The notes below the pieces were generated by a model. That model did not search any database and was not told where the DNA came from. It was given only the letters and a program-made list of their open reading frames with translations. Made by a program: the position numbers and the translations under genes. Source: Chloroflexota bacterium (GTDB lineage: Bacteria; Chloroflexota; Limnocylindria; Limnocylindrales; CSP1-4). Taken from it: a stretch of 47,170 nt of DNA. The stretch lies in NCBI GenBank assembly GCA_025351245.1, contig JANXWH010000236.1, positions 1 to 47,170 on the forward strand, written 5' to 3'. This document shows, piece by piece, positions 24,763 to 37,343 of the stretch. How positions within the stretch are numbered: the stretch's first letter is position 1; every line of letters begins with the position of its first letter.

Positions 24763-26316
24763 GTGCCCACGAGCGACGAACGGCTCGAGCAACTCAAGCG
24801 AATGCGAAGCGAGGCGCTCATCGGCGGGGGACCCGTCCGGATCGAGCGACAGCATACGTTCGGCAAGCTGACGGCGAGGGAGCGCCTGGACCTGTTGCTG
24901 GACCCGGGGTCGTTTGTCGAGCTGGATGCGTTCGTGACGCACCGGGCGACGGAGTTCGGCCTGGATCGCCAGCACGTCCTCGGCGACGGCGTGGTCACCG
25001 GGCACGGCACCATCGACGGGCGCCTCGTCTTCGTCTTCAGCCAGGACTTCACCGTCTTCGGCGGCTCGCTCTCGGAAGCCTATGCCGAGAAGATCTGCAA
25101 GATCATGGACCTCGCGATGAAGGTTGGCGCCCCGGTTGTCGGGCTCAACGATTCGGGTGGTGCGCGGATCCAGGAGGGCGTCGCCTCGCTTGGCGGCTAT
25201 GCCGAGATCTTCCTGCGCAACGTCCTCGCCTCGGGCGTCGTGCCGCAGGTCAGCGTGATCATGGGGCCGTGCGCGGGCGGCGCCGTCTACTCGCCGGCGA
25301 TGACCGACTTCACGATCATGGTCGAAGGCACGAGCTACATGTTCGTGACCGGGCCGAACGTCGTGAAGACCGTGACGCACGAGGAGGTCGATTCGGAGTA
25401 CCTCGGTGGCGCCGCGACACACACGACGATCTCCGGGGTCGCCCATCTAGCCGCGGCGGACGAGGCAACCGCCATGGACCATGTCCGGCGCCTCCTGGCG
25501 CACCTTCCGCAGAACAACCTGGGCGAGCCGCCCCGGATCCCATCGCACGACCCGGTGGATCGGCGAGACCCGGAGCTGGACCACGTCGTGCCCGACGATT
25601 CGCAGAAGCCGTACAACATGCACGACGTGATCCGGCATGTCGTGGACGATGCCGACTTCTTCGAGATCCAGCCCGGCTGGGCGCCGAACATCCTGATCGG
25701 CTTCGCGCGCCTGGGGGGACGAAGCGTGGGCATCGTGGCGCAGCAGCCCGCCGTCCTCGCAGGCGCGCTGGACATCGACGCGTCGATCAAAGCCGCGCGC
25801 TTCGTGCGGACCTGCGACTGCTTCAACGTCCCGCTCGTCACGTTCGTTGACGTTCCGGGCTTCCTGCCCGGCGTTGGCCAGGAGCACGGCGGCATCATCA
25901 AACACGGGGCAAAGCTGCTCTACGCCTACTGCGAGGCGACCGTCCCGAAATTGACGGTGATCACGCGGAAGGCCTATGGGGGCGCCTACGACGTCATGAG
26001 CAGCAAGCACATCCGCGGCGACATGAATTTCGCGTGGCCAACCGCGGAGATCGCGGTCATGGGCGCCGCCGGAGCGGTCAACATCATCTTCAAGGCGGAG
26101 ATCGCGGCATCGACCGATCCGGTCGCGGAGCAGCGTCGCCTTGTGGCCGAGTACGAGGCGGAGTTCAACAACCCGTACGTCGCGGCCGCCCGCGGCTACA
26201 TCGACGATGTCATCGCCCCGTCTGACACGCGTCCGCGACTGATCCGCGCCCTGGAGATGCTGGCCGACAAGCGCGACACGAACCCCCGCAAGAAGCACGG
26301 CAACATCCCGCTGTGA
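24763..26316 (+). CDS. pccB: Propionyl-CoA (acyl-CoA) carboxylase carboxyltransferase subunit
   Basis: 517 residues, GTG start with GAGGAGG 6 nt upstream. Both halves of the carboxyltransferase fold are present: [42 protein letters not shown] (acyl-CoA site), [16 protein letters not shown], then [20 protein letters not shown] (biotin/CoA site) and [14 protein letters not shown]. It transfers CO2 from carboxybiotin to propionyl-CoA (or acetyl-CoA), giving methylmalonyl-CoA. The mutase and epimerase downstream favour propionyl-CoA. It heads the operon with accC and the carrier. Confidence 0.95.
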   Translation: MPTSDERLEQLKRMRSEALIGGGPVRIERQHTFGKLTARERLDLLLDPGSFVELDAFVTHRATEFGLDRQHVLGDGVVTGHGTIDGRLVFVFSQDFTVFGGSLSEAYAEKICKIMDLAMKVGAPVVGLNDSGGARIQEGVASLGGYAEIFLRNVLASGVVPQVSVIMGPCAGGAVYSPAMTDFTIMVEGTSYMFVTGPNVVKTVTHEEVDSEYLGGAATHTTISGVAHLAAADEATAMDHVRRLLAHLPQNNLGEPPRIPSHDPVDRRDPELDHVVPDDSQKPYNMHDVIRHVVDDADFFEIQPGWAPNILIGFARLGGRSVGIVAQQPAVLAGALDIDASIKAARFVRTCDCFNVPLVTFVDVPGFLPGVGQEHGGIIKHGAKLLYAYCEATVPKLTVITRKAYGGAYDVMSSKHIRGDMNFAWPTAEIAVMGAAGAVNIIFKAEIAASTDPVAEQRRLVAEYEAEFNNPYVAAARGYIDDVIAPSDTRPRLIRALEMLADKRDTNPRKKHGNIPL

Positions 26317-26346
26317 GAAGTGGGGGAGACGAGGGCGCCCGGGATC

Positions 26347-26378
26347 GCCGGCGTGTCTTTGCGCAAAGACGTGCCGGC
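26347..26378. promoter_or_regulatory. Long palindrome between pccB and accC
   Basis: The core GTCTTTGCGCAAAGAC (26355-26370) is a perfect 16-bp palindrome. Flanking GCCGGC copies and two G-T pairs extend it to 16 paired positions on each side. It sits 30 nt after the pccB stop, 35 nt before accC. It contains TTTGC and GCAAA, the halves of the sites bound by RamB/PccR-type regulators of acyl-CoA metabolism (usually TTTGCAAA). It could be an operator or an mRNA hairpin that tunes pccB versus accC. Confidence 0.5.
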
Positions 26379-26413
26379 ACGACTCCGGCTTTCGGGCCGC
26401 GATCAGGCAGGCC

Positions 26414-28009
26414 GTGACCCCGCCGTTCAACCGGATCCTCGTCGCGAACCGCGGCGAGATTGCGCTCCGTATCATCCGGGCCGCTCACGAGATGGGGATG
26501 CAGGCGGTCGCGGTCTACTCCGACGCGGACGCGACCGCCGCGCACGTCCGAGCTGCGGATGCGGCGGTCCGACTGGGACCGGCGGCGCCCGCGGAGAGCT
26601 ACCTGCGGATCGACGCGGTGGTATCGGCAGCCCTGGAATCCGGCGCCCAGGCAGTCCACCCCGGGTACGGCTTCCTGTCCGAACGGGCGGGGTTCGCCCG
26701 GGCGGTCGAGGACGCGGGGCTCGTCTTCGTGGGTCCGTCAGCGGCCACGATCTCGGCGCTCGGCGACAAGCTCGCGGCCCGACGGACGGCACGCGCCGTC
26801 GACGTCCCGCACGTGCCCGGTACGCTCGCGCCCGCTCCCGTCGACCGACCCGATCAGCTGGAGGCGGTGCTCGCCGCCGCGGAGGCCGTCGGTTTCCCGC
26901 TCCTCGTCAAGGCGGCTGCCGGCGGCGGCGGTCGAGGGATGCGGCGCGTCATGGCGGCGAACGAGCTGCCCGCGGCGCTGATCGCCGGCTCGCGCGAGGC
27001 TGCCGCTGCCTTCGGCGACGGCACCGTCTACCTGGAGCGCGAGATCATGCCCGCGCGCCACATCGAGGTCCAACTCCTCGGCGACTCAACCGGGCAGGTG
27101 GTCGCGCTGGGCGAGCGGGACTGCTCGACGCAGCGACGCCACCAGAAGCTCATCGAGGAAGCGCCCGCGCCGGGCCTGACGGAGACCGAGCGGCGCCGAC
27201 TCCACGCGATGGCCGTTCGCCTGGGCATCGCGGCCGGGCTGCAGAACGCGGCGACCGCCGAGTTCCTGTACGACCGGGACGGCCGCTTCTGGTTCCTCGA
27301 GGTGAACACGCGGCTCCAGGTGGAGCACCCCGTGACGGAGCTGGTGGCGGGCCTCGACATCGTCCAAGAGCAGTTCCGTCTTGCCGGCGGGGCGCCGCTC
27401 TCGCCCGGTGCCCTCGCGGCGGCGGACCGCGCGGCCCGCCCGACGAGCCACGCGATCGAGCTCCGGATCTCTGCGGAGGATCCGGCCCGCGTTTTCGCGC
27501 CGACGCCTGGGCGGATCACCCGCTGGGTGATGCCGGCCGGGCCCGGCGTTCGGGTCGACACGGCCGTTGAAGCGGGCGACCGAATCCCCGCGGAGTACGA
27601 CCCGCTCATCTGCAAGCTCATCGTCCACGCCGCGGATCGGCCGGCAGCACTCGGACGCCTCCGCCGAGCGCTCGACGAGACGGAGATCGGCGGCATCCAG
27701 ACCACCCTGCCGTTCCATCGGGCGATGCTCGCACAGCCCGGTTTTCTCGACGCGACTGGGCTCTCCACGACCTGGGTCGATGCACACTGGGACGGCCCGG
27801 CCTCCCGCGCGAGGGCCGTTCGCGTTGCGTCGCTGGCCGCCGGCCTCGCGGAGCTCGGGGAGGCGGCAACGGGCGAACAGGGTGGCAGTCTCTCGCTGGC
27901 CGGGCCGGACGGGCCCCACCACGCGGCGGATCCTGCGAATCGGGACGGCAGCGTCCCAGCCTGGCGAACCGCCGGCCGCGCGCTCGCCACGGACCGGTGG
28001 CCGGGATGA
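26414..28009 (+). CDS. accC: Biotin carboxylase subunit of acyl-CoA carboxylase
   Basis: 531 residues, GTG start (weak CAGGCAGG upstream). N-terminal biotin carboxylase domain FNRILVANRGEIALRIIRAA; HPGYGFLSE; ATP-grasp Gly-loop KAAAGGGGRGMRRV; active site EERDCSTQRRHQK-type (GERDCSTQRRHQKLIEEAP); FLEVNTRLQVEHPVTE. The C-terminal domain ends at about residue 445. About 85 residues of low complexity follow. It carboxylates biotin with ATP and bicarbonate. The carrier is a separate, overlapping gene, whereas actinobacterial enzymes usually fuse the two. Confidence 0.95.
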   Translation: MTPPFNRILVANRGEIALRIIRAAHEMGMQAVAVYSDADATAAHVRAADAAVRLGPAAPAESYLRIDAVVSAALESGAQAVHPGYGFLSERAGFARAVEDAGLVFVGPSAATISALGDKLAARRTARAVDVPHVPGTLAPAPVDRPDQLEAVLAAAEAVGFPLLVKAAAGGGGRGMRRVMAANELPAALIAGSREAAAAFGDGTVYLEREIMPARHIEVQLLGDSTGQVVALGERDCSTQRRHQKLIEEAPAPGLTETERRRLHAMAVRLGIAAGLQNAATAEFLYDRDGRFWFLEVNTRLQVEHPVTELVAGLDIVQEQFRLAGGAPLSPGALAAADRAARPTSHAIELRISAEDPARVFAPTPGRITRWVMPAGPGVRVDTAVEAGDRIPAEYDPLICKLIVHAADRPAALGRLRRALDETEIGGIQTTLPFHRAMLAQPGFLDATGLSTTWVDAHWDGPASRARAVRVASLAAGLAELGEAATGEQGGSLSLAGPDGPHHAADPANRDGSVPAWRTAGRALATDRWPG

Positions 28010-28710
28010 GCAAGGAACGTCGACTCGCACCTCCGACGATGATCGCCGGACCAACGCGGGAGGCCGGCGAGCCGGCCGTGCCCGACCTCCGGATCGACCC
28101 GCGCGCCGTCCGGGTCGGGGTTGCCGCGTCATCAGGACTCGAGGGTGACCCGGCGATCACCCTGTCGCCGGCGCCCGATCCGGCGACCCGATTGCCGCAG
28201 TATGGTGTCGCCGGTCCCGATCTCCCGCTCATCGATGGCGTCGCGACCGCGGTCAGCCTCGAGCGGTTCGGCGACGTCCGTGCCCGCCTCATCGAGCCGG
28301 CGGTCGCTGGCTCCACCGGGCCGGCCGTCCGGACGAATCTCCTCCTGGGCCCGGTCCGCATCGACCGCGCCCACGGTACGCGCCTCCGCGAGGTGGTCGT
28401 GGACGGGTGGCGGATCGACGTGGAGCTGGAGTTCGAGCGCCGCGCCGCCCTCCGCGAGCGGGCGCGCCGCGGTTCCGGCACGGCCTCGCGGGGTGGGCCC
28501 GTCGAGGTCCGGGCGATCATCCCCGGTCGCGTCGTGGCCGTCCTGGTGGCTGCGGGTGACAGCGTCGAGGCCGGCCAACAGGTCCTCGTCGTCGAGGCGA
28601 TGAAGATGCAGAACGAGCTGCGGGCGCCCCGCGAGGGCTCGGTGGAGCGCGTTGGGGTTGCCGTTGGCGATACGATCGAGGTCGGCGATCTCCTGATCGT
28701 GATCCACTGA
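28006..28710 (+). CDS. Biotin carboxyl carrier subunit of acyl-CoA carboxylase
   Basis: 234 residues. The ATG overlaps the accC stop (ATGA); a GTG three codons earlier is possible. Residues ~165-234 are the biotinyl domain, with the biotinylated Lys in [13 protein letters not shown]. Residues ~60-150 ([20 protein letters not shown] at the end) resemble the linker or BT region between carboxylase and carrier in propionyl-CoA carboxylase alpha chains. Together with accC it makes up one split alpha subunit. Confidence 0.9.
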   Translation: MSKERRLAPPTMIAGPTREAGEPAVPDLRIDPRAVRVGVAASSGLEGDPAITLSPAPDPATRLPQYGVAGPDLPLIDGVATAVSLERFGDVRARLIEPAVAGSTGPAVRTNLLLGPVRIDRAHGTRLREVVVDGWRIDVELEFERRAALRERARRGSGTASRGGPVEVRAIIPGRVVAVLVAAGDSVEAGQQVLVVEAMKMQNELRAPREGSVERVGVAVGDTIEVGDLLIVIH

Positions 28711-28721
28711 GCGGAGCATCC

Positions 28722-30410
<1,689 letters not shown>

Positions 30411-30462
30411 AGGCGAGCAGCGACGAAGCACGCAGCGTCCTTGTCCGCGGGCCCCTGCCTGG

Positions 30463-30504
30463 GTCGGCGGCACAAGATCTGGAGTCGGCGGCACAAGATC
30501 TGGA
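30463..30504 (+). repeat. Perfect 21-bp tandem duplication before the epimerase gene
   Basis: Two identical 21-nt units (starting GTCGGCGGCAC) lie head to tail at 30463-30483 and 30484-30504. The second copy runs into the GGAGGAA ribosome binding site of the epimerase. The unit is 7 codons long and in frame with it (SAAQDLE twice). Perfect identity suggests a recent duplication. Confidence 0.95.
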
Positions 30505-30514
30505 GGAACCCCCG

Positions 30515-31012
30515 ATGCCCGAGCCGCTTGCCGGTCTGCCGACGACGATCCATCGGGTTGGCCGTATCCACCACGTCGCCGTCGTCGTCCGCGAGATGAA
30601 CGCAGGGCTCGGCTTCTACCGGGACATCCTGGGGCTCGCGCCCGGCCCGGTGGTCCCCATCCCCGCGGACCGCGTCAACATCGCGTTCCTCCACGTCGGG
30701 GAGGTCAGGATCGAGCTGGTGGAGCCGACCGACCTCACGACCGGCGTCGCACGCTTCCTGGCGACCCGCGGTGAGGGTTTCCACCACGTCTGCTTCGAGG
30801 TCGCGGACGTCTCGGCGACCCTGACCCGGCTGGCGGTCGACGGCGTGGAGCTCATCGACACGGCGCCGCGCGCCGGCGCCGAGGGGCCCGTCGCGTTTCT
30901 CCACCCGCGGAGCTGCCACGGCGTGCTCGTGGAGCTCATCGAAGCGCCCGGCGGGCCGGCGTGGGCCTCGCTCTATCCGGCGGGGTTCCGGGCGCCCGGC
31001 GCGGCCGGCTGA
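30515..31012 (+). CDS. mce: Methylmalonyl-CoA epimerase (VOC/glyoxalase fold)
   Basis: 165 residues from the ATG at 30515, with GGAGGAA upstream. An in-frame GTG at 30407 that overlaps the mutase stop (GTGA) would add 36 residues and include the 21-bp repeats; I cannot exclude it. Two VOC units with metal ligands: IHHVAVVVREM, FHHVCFEVADVSATL, and the terminal Glu in VLVELIE. It interconverts (S)- and (R)-methylmalonyl-CoA, linking the carboxylase product to the mutase. Confidence 0.92.
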   Translation: MPEPLAGLPTTIHRVGRIHHVAVVVREMNAGLGFYRDILGLAPGPVVPIPADRVNIAFLHVGEVRIELVEPTDLTTGVARFLATRGEGFHHVCFEVADVSATLTRLAVDGVELIDTAPRAGAEGPVAFLHPRSCHGVLVELIEAPGGPAWASLYPAGFRAPGAAG

Positions 31013-31015
31013 CGG

Positions 31016-31490
31016 TCAGCCGCCGGCACCCGCCTGCGCCTCCGCGAAGAAGATCAGGTCGGGATCGCCCGGCGAGTGGCCCGCGGCGGTGAGGAGCGCG
31101 CCAGCCTCGCTGCGGTCCTGCGTGCCGTGGTTCACGACGTGGGCCAGCATCTGCCACATCGGGACGCCCTCGTCGGTCGTGGCGCGCCACCCGTCGTCGA
31201 CGCTCGCCAGCCAGGCATCGAGGGCGGTCCGCTCGGCCTCCCAGGCGGCGGCCGGCGCGGCCACGGTCGGCAGCGGCTCGTGCTCAGGCCGCGGCTGATC
31301 TTCGCTGCCGGACAGCCCGTGGCGCCTGCTCTGGTGCGCCCCGAGGGCGTAGACCAGGATCTCCCGAGATGACGCGGACCGATCGCCTCGCCAGCCGGCC
31401 ACTGCTCCTGGGTGACACCGCAGCCTTCAGGACCTTCCGGGTGGCCCACCGGTCGTAGACGAAGAGGAAGCGGATGTCGTCGACCAGCAT
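31016..31490 (-). pseudogene. DinB-family protein, broken by two single-base shifts
   Basis: The start MLVDDIRFLFVYDRWATRKV (from ATG 31490) is in one frame, GVTQEQWPAGEAIGPRHLG in a second, and EILVYALGAHQSRRH through HVVNHGTQDRSEAGALLTAA to the stop at 31016 in a third. Joined, they give about 158 residues, the normal DinB_2 length, with its His positions. Each break can be mended by adding one G to a short G-run, near 31422 and near 31375. It may be a true pseudogene or consensus errors in the assembly. DinB proteins are metal-binding four-helix bundles, often linked to thiol chemistry. Confidence 0.8.
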
Positions 31491-31828
31491 CGCCGGATGG
31501 TAGCGGCTGGATGGGCTCCGGACGAGGGGGAGCAGTGTCCGGGGTGGCGCTGCGGCCGGATCCCGGCCACGGATCCCGGCCACGGATCCCGTCAGATGCT
31601 CGCCTGGCAAACACACAAGCGATCCATTCGCGGCCCGGGGTCTGATCGGGGCCTGATCATCGCGGGATATCGGGTGAGCCGATCAGATACGGGAGCCACG
31701 AGCGTGCAAACGCGGCGAAACCCGAGGTTGGCCGCGTTGCGGAGCGTGGACCGGGCGATCCTGATCGGCTGAGCCGACTTCTCTCGCCGTCCGGATCGAG
31801 GCGAACAGCGGGCGACAGCGCACGTCGC
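31491..31828. other. Intergenic region with 13-bp tandem repeats
   Basis: 338 bp without a gene. GGATCCCGGCCAC is repeated 2.5 times at 31558-31590. CTGATCGG (31642-31649) and CCGATCAG (31679-31686) form an 8-bp inverted repeat. The stretch 31600-31760 is rich in GATC and less GC-rich than its surroundings. I see no RNA gene. Confidence 0.6.
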
Positions 31829-32713
31829 TCATCCCCGGTAGCCCGCCTCCCGGAGGAGCGCCGGCAGCTCGGTCGGGGAGCCCGCGACGCGGATCCCGGC
31901 CGCTTCGAGCGCCGTCACCTTCTCCGCGGCCGTCCCGCGGCCGCCCGAGATGATCGCGCCTGCGTGGCCCATGCGCTTGCCCTCGGGCGCGGTCCGGCCG
32001 GCGATGAAGGCGGCCATCGGCACGCCCCGCAGGTGCTCCGCCGCCCAGGCTGCCGCCTCCTCCTCGGCCGATCCGCCGATCTCACCGATCAGGACGATCG
32101 CCTCGGTCTCGGGGTCCGCGGCGAAGAGCTGCAGGACGTCGAGGAACGTGGTCCCGATGATCGGGTCGCCGCCGATCCCGACGCAGGTGGACTGGCCGAT
32201 CCCCGCGTCGGTCATCGCCTGGACCGCCTCGTAGGTGAGCGTGCCCGACCGCGACACCACGCCCACGTGCCCCTCGCGATGGATGGAGCCTGGGATGATC
32301 CCGACCTTCGCTTGGCCCGGCGACGTGGCGCCCGGACAGTTCGGGCCGATGAGCCGGGCGCCGGCCGCTCGGACGACCTCCACGACGGGGAGCATGTCCA
32401 GGGCCGGGATCCCTTCCGTGATGCAGAAGACGGTCCCGATGCCAGCCCCAATGGCCTCCAGAACGGCGTCCGGAGCCCCAGCGGCAGGGACGAAGATGCA
32501 GGATGTGTTCGCGCCCGTCTGGCGCACGGCCTCGGCGACCGTGTTGAAGACGGGGACCCGGTTCTCCAGCGCGTGGAGGCCGCCCTTGCCCGGCGTCATG
32601 CCCGCCACGATGCGGGTGCCGTACTCCAGCATCTGGCGTGAGTGGAACTCGCCCTCGCGGCCGGTGATGCCCTGGACCACCAGCCGTGTCTCCCGACCGA
32701 TCAGGATGCTCAC
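31829..32713 (-). CDS. sucD: Succinyl-CoA synthetase alpha subunit
   Basis: 294 residues, GTG start overlapping the sucC stop by 4 bp. CoA-binding Rossmann part ([34 protein letters not shown]), [11 protein letters not shown], and the phospho-His loop [16 protein letters not shown]. It works with SucC to make succinate and NTP from succinyl-CoA, here probably linking the mutase product to succinate dehydrogenase. Confidence 0.96.
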   Translation of the reverse strand: MSILIGRETRLVVQGITGREGEFHSRQMLEYGTRIVAGMTPGKGGLHALENRVPVFNTVAEAVRQTGANTSCIFVPAAGAPDAVLEAIGAGIGTVFCITEGIPALDMLPVVEVVRAAGARLIGPNCPGATSPGQAKVGIIPGSIHREGHVGVVSRSGTLTYEAVQAMTDAGIGQSTCVGIGGDPIIGTTFLDVLQLFAADPETEAIVLIGEIGGSAEEEAAAWAAEHLRGVPMAAFIAGRTAPEGKRMGHAGAIISGGRGTAAEKVTALEAAGIRVAGSPTELPALLREAGYRG

Positions 32714-33894
32714 GCTGCGCCTCCCGTCGCCTGCCCGGCCGCGGCGACCGCCTTCGCGGCCGCCTCGTCGAGCGTTGCGGCCGTCTCGAAGGCCGCCTCC
32801 CGCAGGAGGCGCGCCGCCTCTTCTGCGTTCGTGCCGACGATCCGGACGACCATCGGCACCTCGCGCTCCTGGCGAGCCCGGGCGTCGATCAGGCCGCGGG
32901 CGACCTCGTCGCCGCGCGTGATCCCGCCGAAGATGTTGACGAGGATCGCGCGCACCTTCGGGTCCGCGAGGATCAGGCGCATCGCCGCGGAGACGCGGTC
33001 CGCCTTGGCGCCGCCGCCGATGTCGAGGAAGTTGGCCGGCGCGCCGCCCGCCCGGTTCACGAGGTCCATCGTCGTCATCGCCAGGCCCGCCCCGTTGACC
33101 ATGCAGCCGATCGAGCCGTCGAGGTGGATGAAGCTGATGTCGTAGTGCCGCGCCTCGGCGTCGGCCGGGTCCTCCTCGTCGAGGTCGCGCAGCTTCTCCA
33201 GGTCGGGATGGCGGGGGAGCGCGGAGTCGTCCAGGGTCACCTTCGCGTCGAGGCAGGCGAGGCGCTCCACGTGGCCCTCTGGACCGCTCTCGCGGATGAT
33301 CGCGAGCGGGTTCACCTCCACGAGGTCCGCGTCGTTGGCCCGCATCGTGGCGACGAGGCCCTTGGCGATCTTCACGAAGTCGCGCAGGTGCGGCCCGGCC
33401 AGGCCCACGGCGAAGGCGAGCTCGCGTGCCTGCCAGTCCAGCAGCCCGAGGAGCGGATGCGCCTCCACGCGGTGGATCGCCTCCGGGGTCGCCTTCGCGA
33501 CCTCCTCGATCTCCACGCCGCCCTCGGCCGAGGCCATCAGCACGATCCGTCGCGACGCGCGGTCCAGGATGGCGCCGAGGTAGAACTCCTTGACGATCAC
33601 GGCCGCCGGCCCGACGAGCACCTTGCGGACGGGGATCCCCTTGATCTCCATGCCGAGAATTCGACCGGCGACCTCCTCCGCCTCGGCCGGCGAGCCCGCG
33701 AGCTTCACGCCGCCGGCCTTGCCGCGTCCGCCGACGAGGACCTGTGCCTTGATCACGACCCGGCCCGCGCCGTGGGCGAGGAATCGCTCAGCCGCCGCGC
33801 GCGCCTCGGCGGGGGTCCGGGCGACGGCCCACGGAGGGACAGGCAGGCCCTGCGCGGCGAGCAGCGACTTCGCGTCGGCTTCCTGGATCTTCAC
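32710..33894 (-). CDS. sucC: Succinyl-CoA synthetase beta subunit
   Basis: 394 residues, GTG start with AGGAG 6 nt upstream. ATP-grasp domain ([40 protein letters not shown]), EVNPLAI for metal, and a C-terminal Rossmann domain ([36 protein letters not shown]). It is divergent from sdhCDAB, 212 bp apart. Confidence 0.96.
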   Translation of the reverse strand: MKIQEADAKSLLAAQGLPVPPWAVARTPAEARAAAERFLAHGAGRVVIKAQVLVGGRGKAGGVKLAGSPAEAEEVAGRILGMEIKGIPVRKVLVGPAAVIVKEFYLGAILDRASRRIVLMASAEGGVEIEEVAKATPEAIHRVEAHPLLGLLDWQARELAFAVGLAGPHLRDFVKIAKGLVATMRANDADLVEVNPLAIIRESGPEGHVERLACLDAKVTLDDSALPRHPDLEKLRDLDEEDPADAEARHYDISFIHLDGSIGCMVNGAGLAMTTMDLVNRAGGAPANFLDIGGGAKADRVSAAMRLILADPKVRAILVNIFGGITRGDEVARGLIDARARQEREVPMVVRIVGTNAEEAARLLREAAFETAATLDEAAAKAVAAAGQATGGAA

Positions 33895-33979
33895 GGCGGC
33901 TCCTGCGTCTGGGTGGGCGTGGCGCGAGCCGATGGTACCCCGCGGCGTGTCCTCGGCGACGGGCGCCGACGACGCCCAC

Positions 33980-34015
33980 CGCGCGGTCCGCGCCCGCCGC
34001 GCGGTCCGCGCCCGC
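33980..34015. repeat. 18-bp perfect tandem repeat in the suc/sdh divergent region
   Basis: CGCGCGGTCCGCGCCCGC occurs twice head to tail (33980-33997, 33998-34015) between the divergent sucC and sdhC genes. TACAAT at 34025-34030 follows and could be the sdh -10 box, though I see no good -35. Repeats here could affect promoter spacing. Confidence 0.85.
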
Positions 34016-34106
34016 CCGACCCCCTACAATGCGGAGGTCCACCCGGACGAGCCCGGCCACCGCGTGTCGGCTGCGTCCCCGGCCCACCACGGAGGCGAGT
34101 CTCCCG

Positions 34107-34478
34107 GTGCGATACCTGCAGTACCGAGGCGGCGAAGGAATGCTCGCGTGGGCATTCCACCGGATCTCCGGCGTCGCCATCTGGGCGTTCGTCCTCCTCC
34201 ACGTCCTGGACATCTGGCTGGTGGGCGCGAACCGGGGCCTCTACGACGACGTCCTGAAGTTCTACGCCAGCCCGGTCGGCCGGGTGGGGGAGACGCTTCT
34301 GGGCGCGGCGCTCCTCTACCACGCGCTCAACGGCCTGCGGATCATCGTGATGGACTTCTGGCCCGCCACGACCGTCTTCCACAAGCAGCTCTGGTACGCG
34401 AGCTGGGTGGTGTTCGTGGTCGTCGGCCTGCCCGGCGCGTACATCATCCTTCGCCCCATCTGGGCGGGAGCGTCGTGA
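34107..34478 (+). CDS. sdhC: Succinate dehydrogenase cytochrome b subunit SdhC
   Basis: 123 residues from a GTG at 34107 (GGAGG about 12 nt upstream; the open frame before it looks non-coding). Three membrane helices. The signature AWAFHRISGVAIWAFVLLHV holds conserved His, and LLYHALNGLRIIVMD the second; these would bind haem b and the quinone site. Its stop overlaps the sdhD start by one base. Confidence 0.93.
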   Translation: MRYLQYRGGEGMLAWAFHRISGVAIWAFVLLHVLDIWLVGANRGLYDDVLKFYASPVGRVGETLLGAALLYHALNGLRIIVMDFWPATTVFHKQLWYASWVVFVVVGLPGAYIILRPIWAGAS

Positions 34479-34867
34479 TGGCGGTCTACACCCGGTCCGG
34501 CCGGGCGCGCCCGCATGGCAGTGGGTTCGAGCTGGGCATCTGGTACCTGATGCGCCTGTCGGGGCTCGCCCTGTTCGTGCTCGCGCTGGGCCACTTCTCG
34601 ATCACGCATTTCGTCTTCGACCCGGCCACCCAGACGGCCCAGTGGATCGTCGACGAGCGGTGGGGGAATGTCCTGTGGCGGACTGTCGACTGGCTGATGC
34701 TCACGATGGTGGTCCTCCACAGCTTCATGGGCGTCCGGACGGTGGTCCAGGACTACACCCACGGCGGGGCTCGAACCGCCCTGACGATGCTGCTCTACCT
34801 GACCGGGATCGTGCTCTTCCTGATGGGGACGATGGCGGTCATGACCCTCCCGTTCCCGGTCAAGTAG
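34478..34867 (+). CDS. sdhD: Succinate dehydrogenase membrane anchor SdhD
   Basis: 129 residues with three membrane helices (WYLMRLSGLALFVLALGHFS, VDWLMLTMVVLHSFMGVRTV, MLLYLTGIVLFLMGTMAVM). His residues in helices 1 and 2 could ligate haem. Its place between sdhC and sdhA settles the call, since anchor subunits diverge strongly. Confidence 0.9.
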   Translation: MAVYTRSGRARPHGSGFELGIWYLMRLSGLALFVLALGHFSITHFVFDPATQTAQWIVDERWGNVLWRTVDWLMLTMVVLHSFMGVRTVVQDYTHGGARTALTMLLYLTGIVLFLMGTMAVMTLPFPVK

Positions 34868-34879
34868 GAAGGCCGCTGG

Positions 34880-36628
<1,749 letters not shown>

Positions 36629-36644
36629 GTCCGGGAGCCGCGTG

Positions 36645-37343
36645 ATGCAGGTCGACCTCCGCATCCTCCGCTTTGATCCCGAGCGCGACACTGCGCCGCA
36701 CTGGGAGTCCTACCGCGTCGAGGCGGAGCCGATGGACCGCGTCCTCAACCTCCTGACCACGGTCAAGGCGGAGCAGGACGGCACGCTCACCTTCCGGCGT
36801 TCATGCGCCCACGGCATCTGCGGCTCTGACGCCATGCTCATCAATGGCCGCAATCGGCTGGCCTGCAAGATCCGCGTGGACCAGCTGGGGAAGAAGATCA
36901 CCGTCGCGCCGCTGACCGGCCTCCGGGTCGTGAAGGACCTCGTCGTCGACATGGACACCTTCTTCTCGAAGTACCGCAGCGTCATGCCCTTCCTGATGAC
37001 AGACTCGCCCGCCCCCGAGCGCGAGCGGCGCCAGAGCCAGGCCGACCGTGCGCGCTACGACGACACCACGAAGTGCATCCTGTGCGCGGCCTGCACCACC
37101 GCGTGCCCGTCCTTCTGGGCGCAGCCCTCGTACGTCGGCCCGGCCGCGATCGTGAACGCCCACCGTTTCATCTTTGACTCGCGCGACGACGCGGGCGATG
37201 AGCGGCTGGAGATCCTGGCCGACAAGGACGGCGTCTGGCGCTGCCGGACCATCTTCAATTGTGTCGACGCGTGCCCGCGCGGCATCAACATCACCCGCGC
37301 GATCCTGGAGGTCTCGCGCGCGGTGGTGGAGCGCTCGGTCTGA
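36645..37343 (+). CDS. sdhB: Succinate dehydrogenase iron-sulfur subunit SdhB
   Basis: 232 residues from the ATG at 36645 (GGGAGCC upstream; a GTG is one codon earlier). The [2Fe-2S] domain has RRSCAHGICGSDAMLINGRN and LACK. The C-terminal domain has CILCAACTTACPSFW and NCVDACPRGI for the [4Fe-4S] and [3Fe-4S] clusters. Electrons pass from SdhA through it to quinone at SdhC/D. Confidence 0.97.
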   Translation: MQVDLRILRFDPERDTAPHWESYRVEAEPMDRVLNLLTTVKAEQDGTLTFRRSCAHGICGSDAMLINGRNRLACKIRVDQLGKKITVAPLTGLRVVKDLVVDMDTFFSKYRSVMPFLMTDSPAPERERRQSQADRARYDDTTKCILCAACTTACPSFWAQPSYVGPAAIVNAHRFIFDSRDDAGDERLEILADKDGVWRCRTIFNCVDACPRGINITRAILEVSRAVVERSV

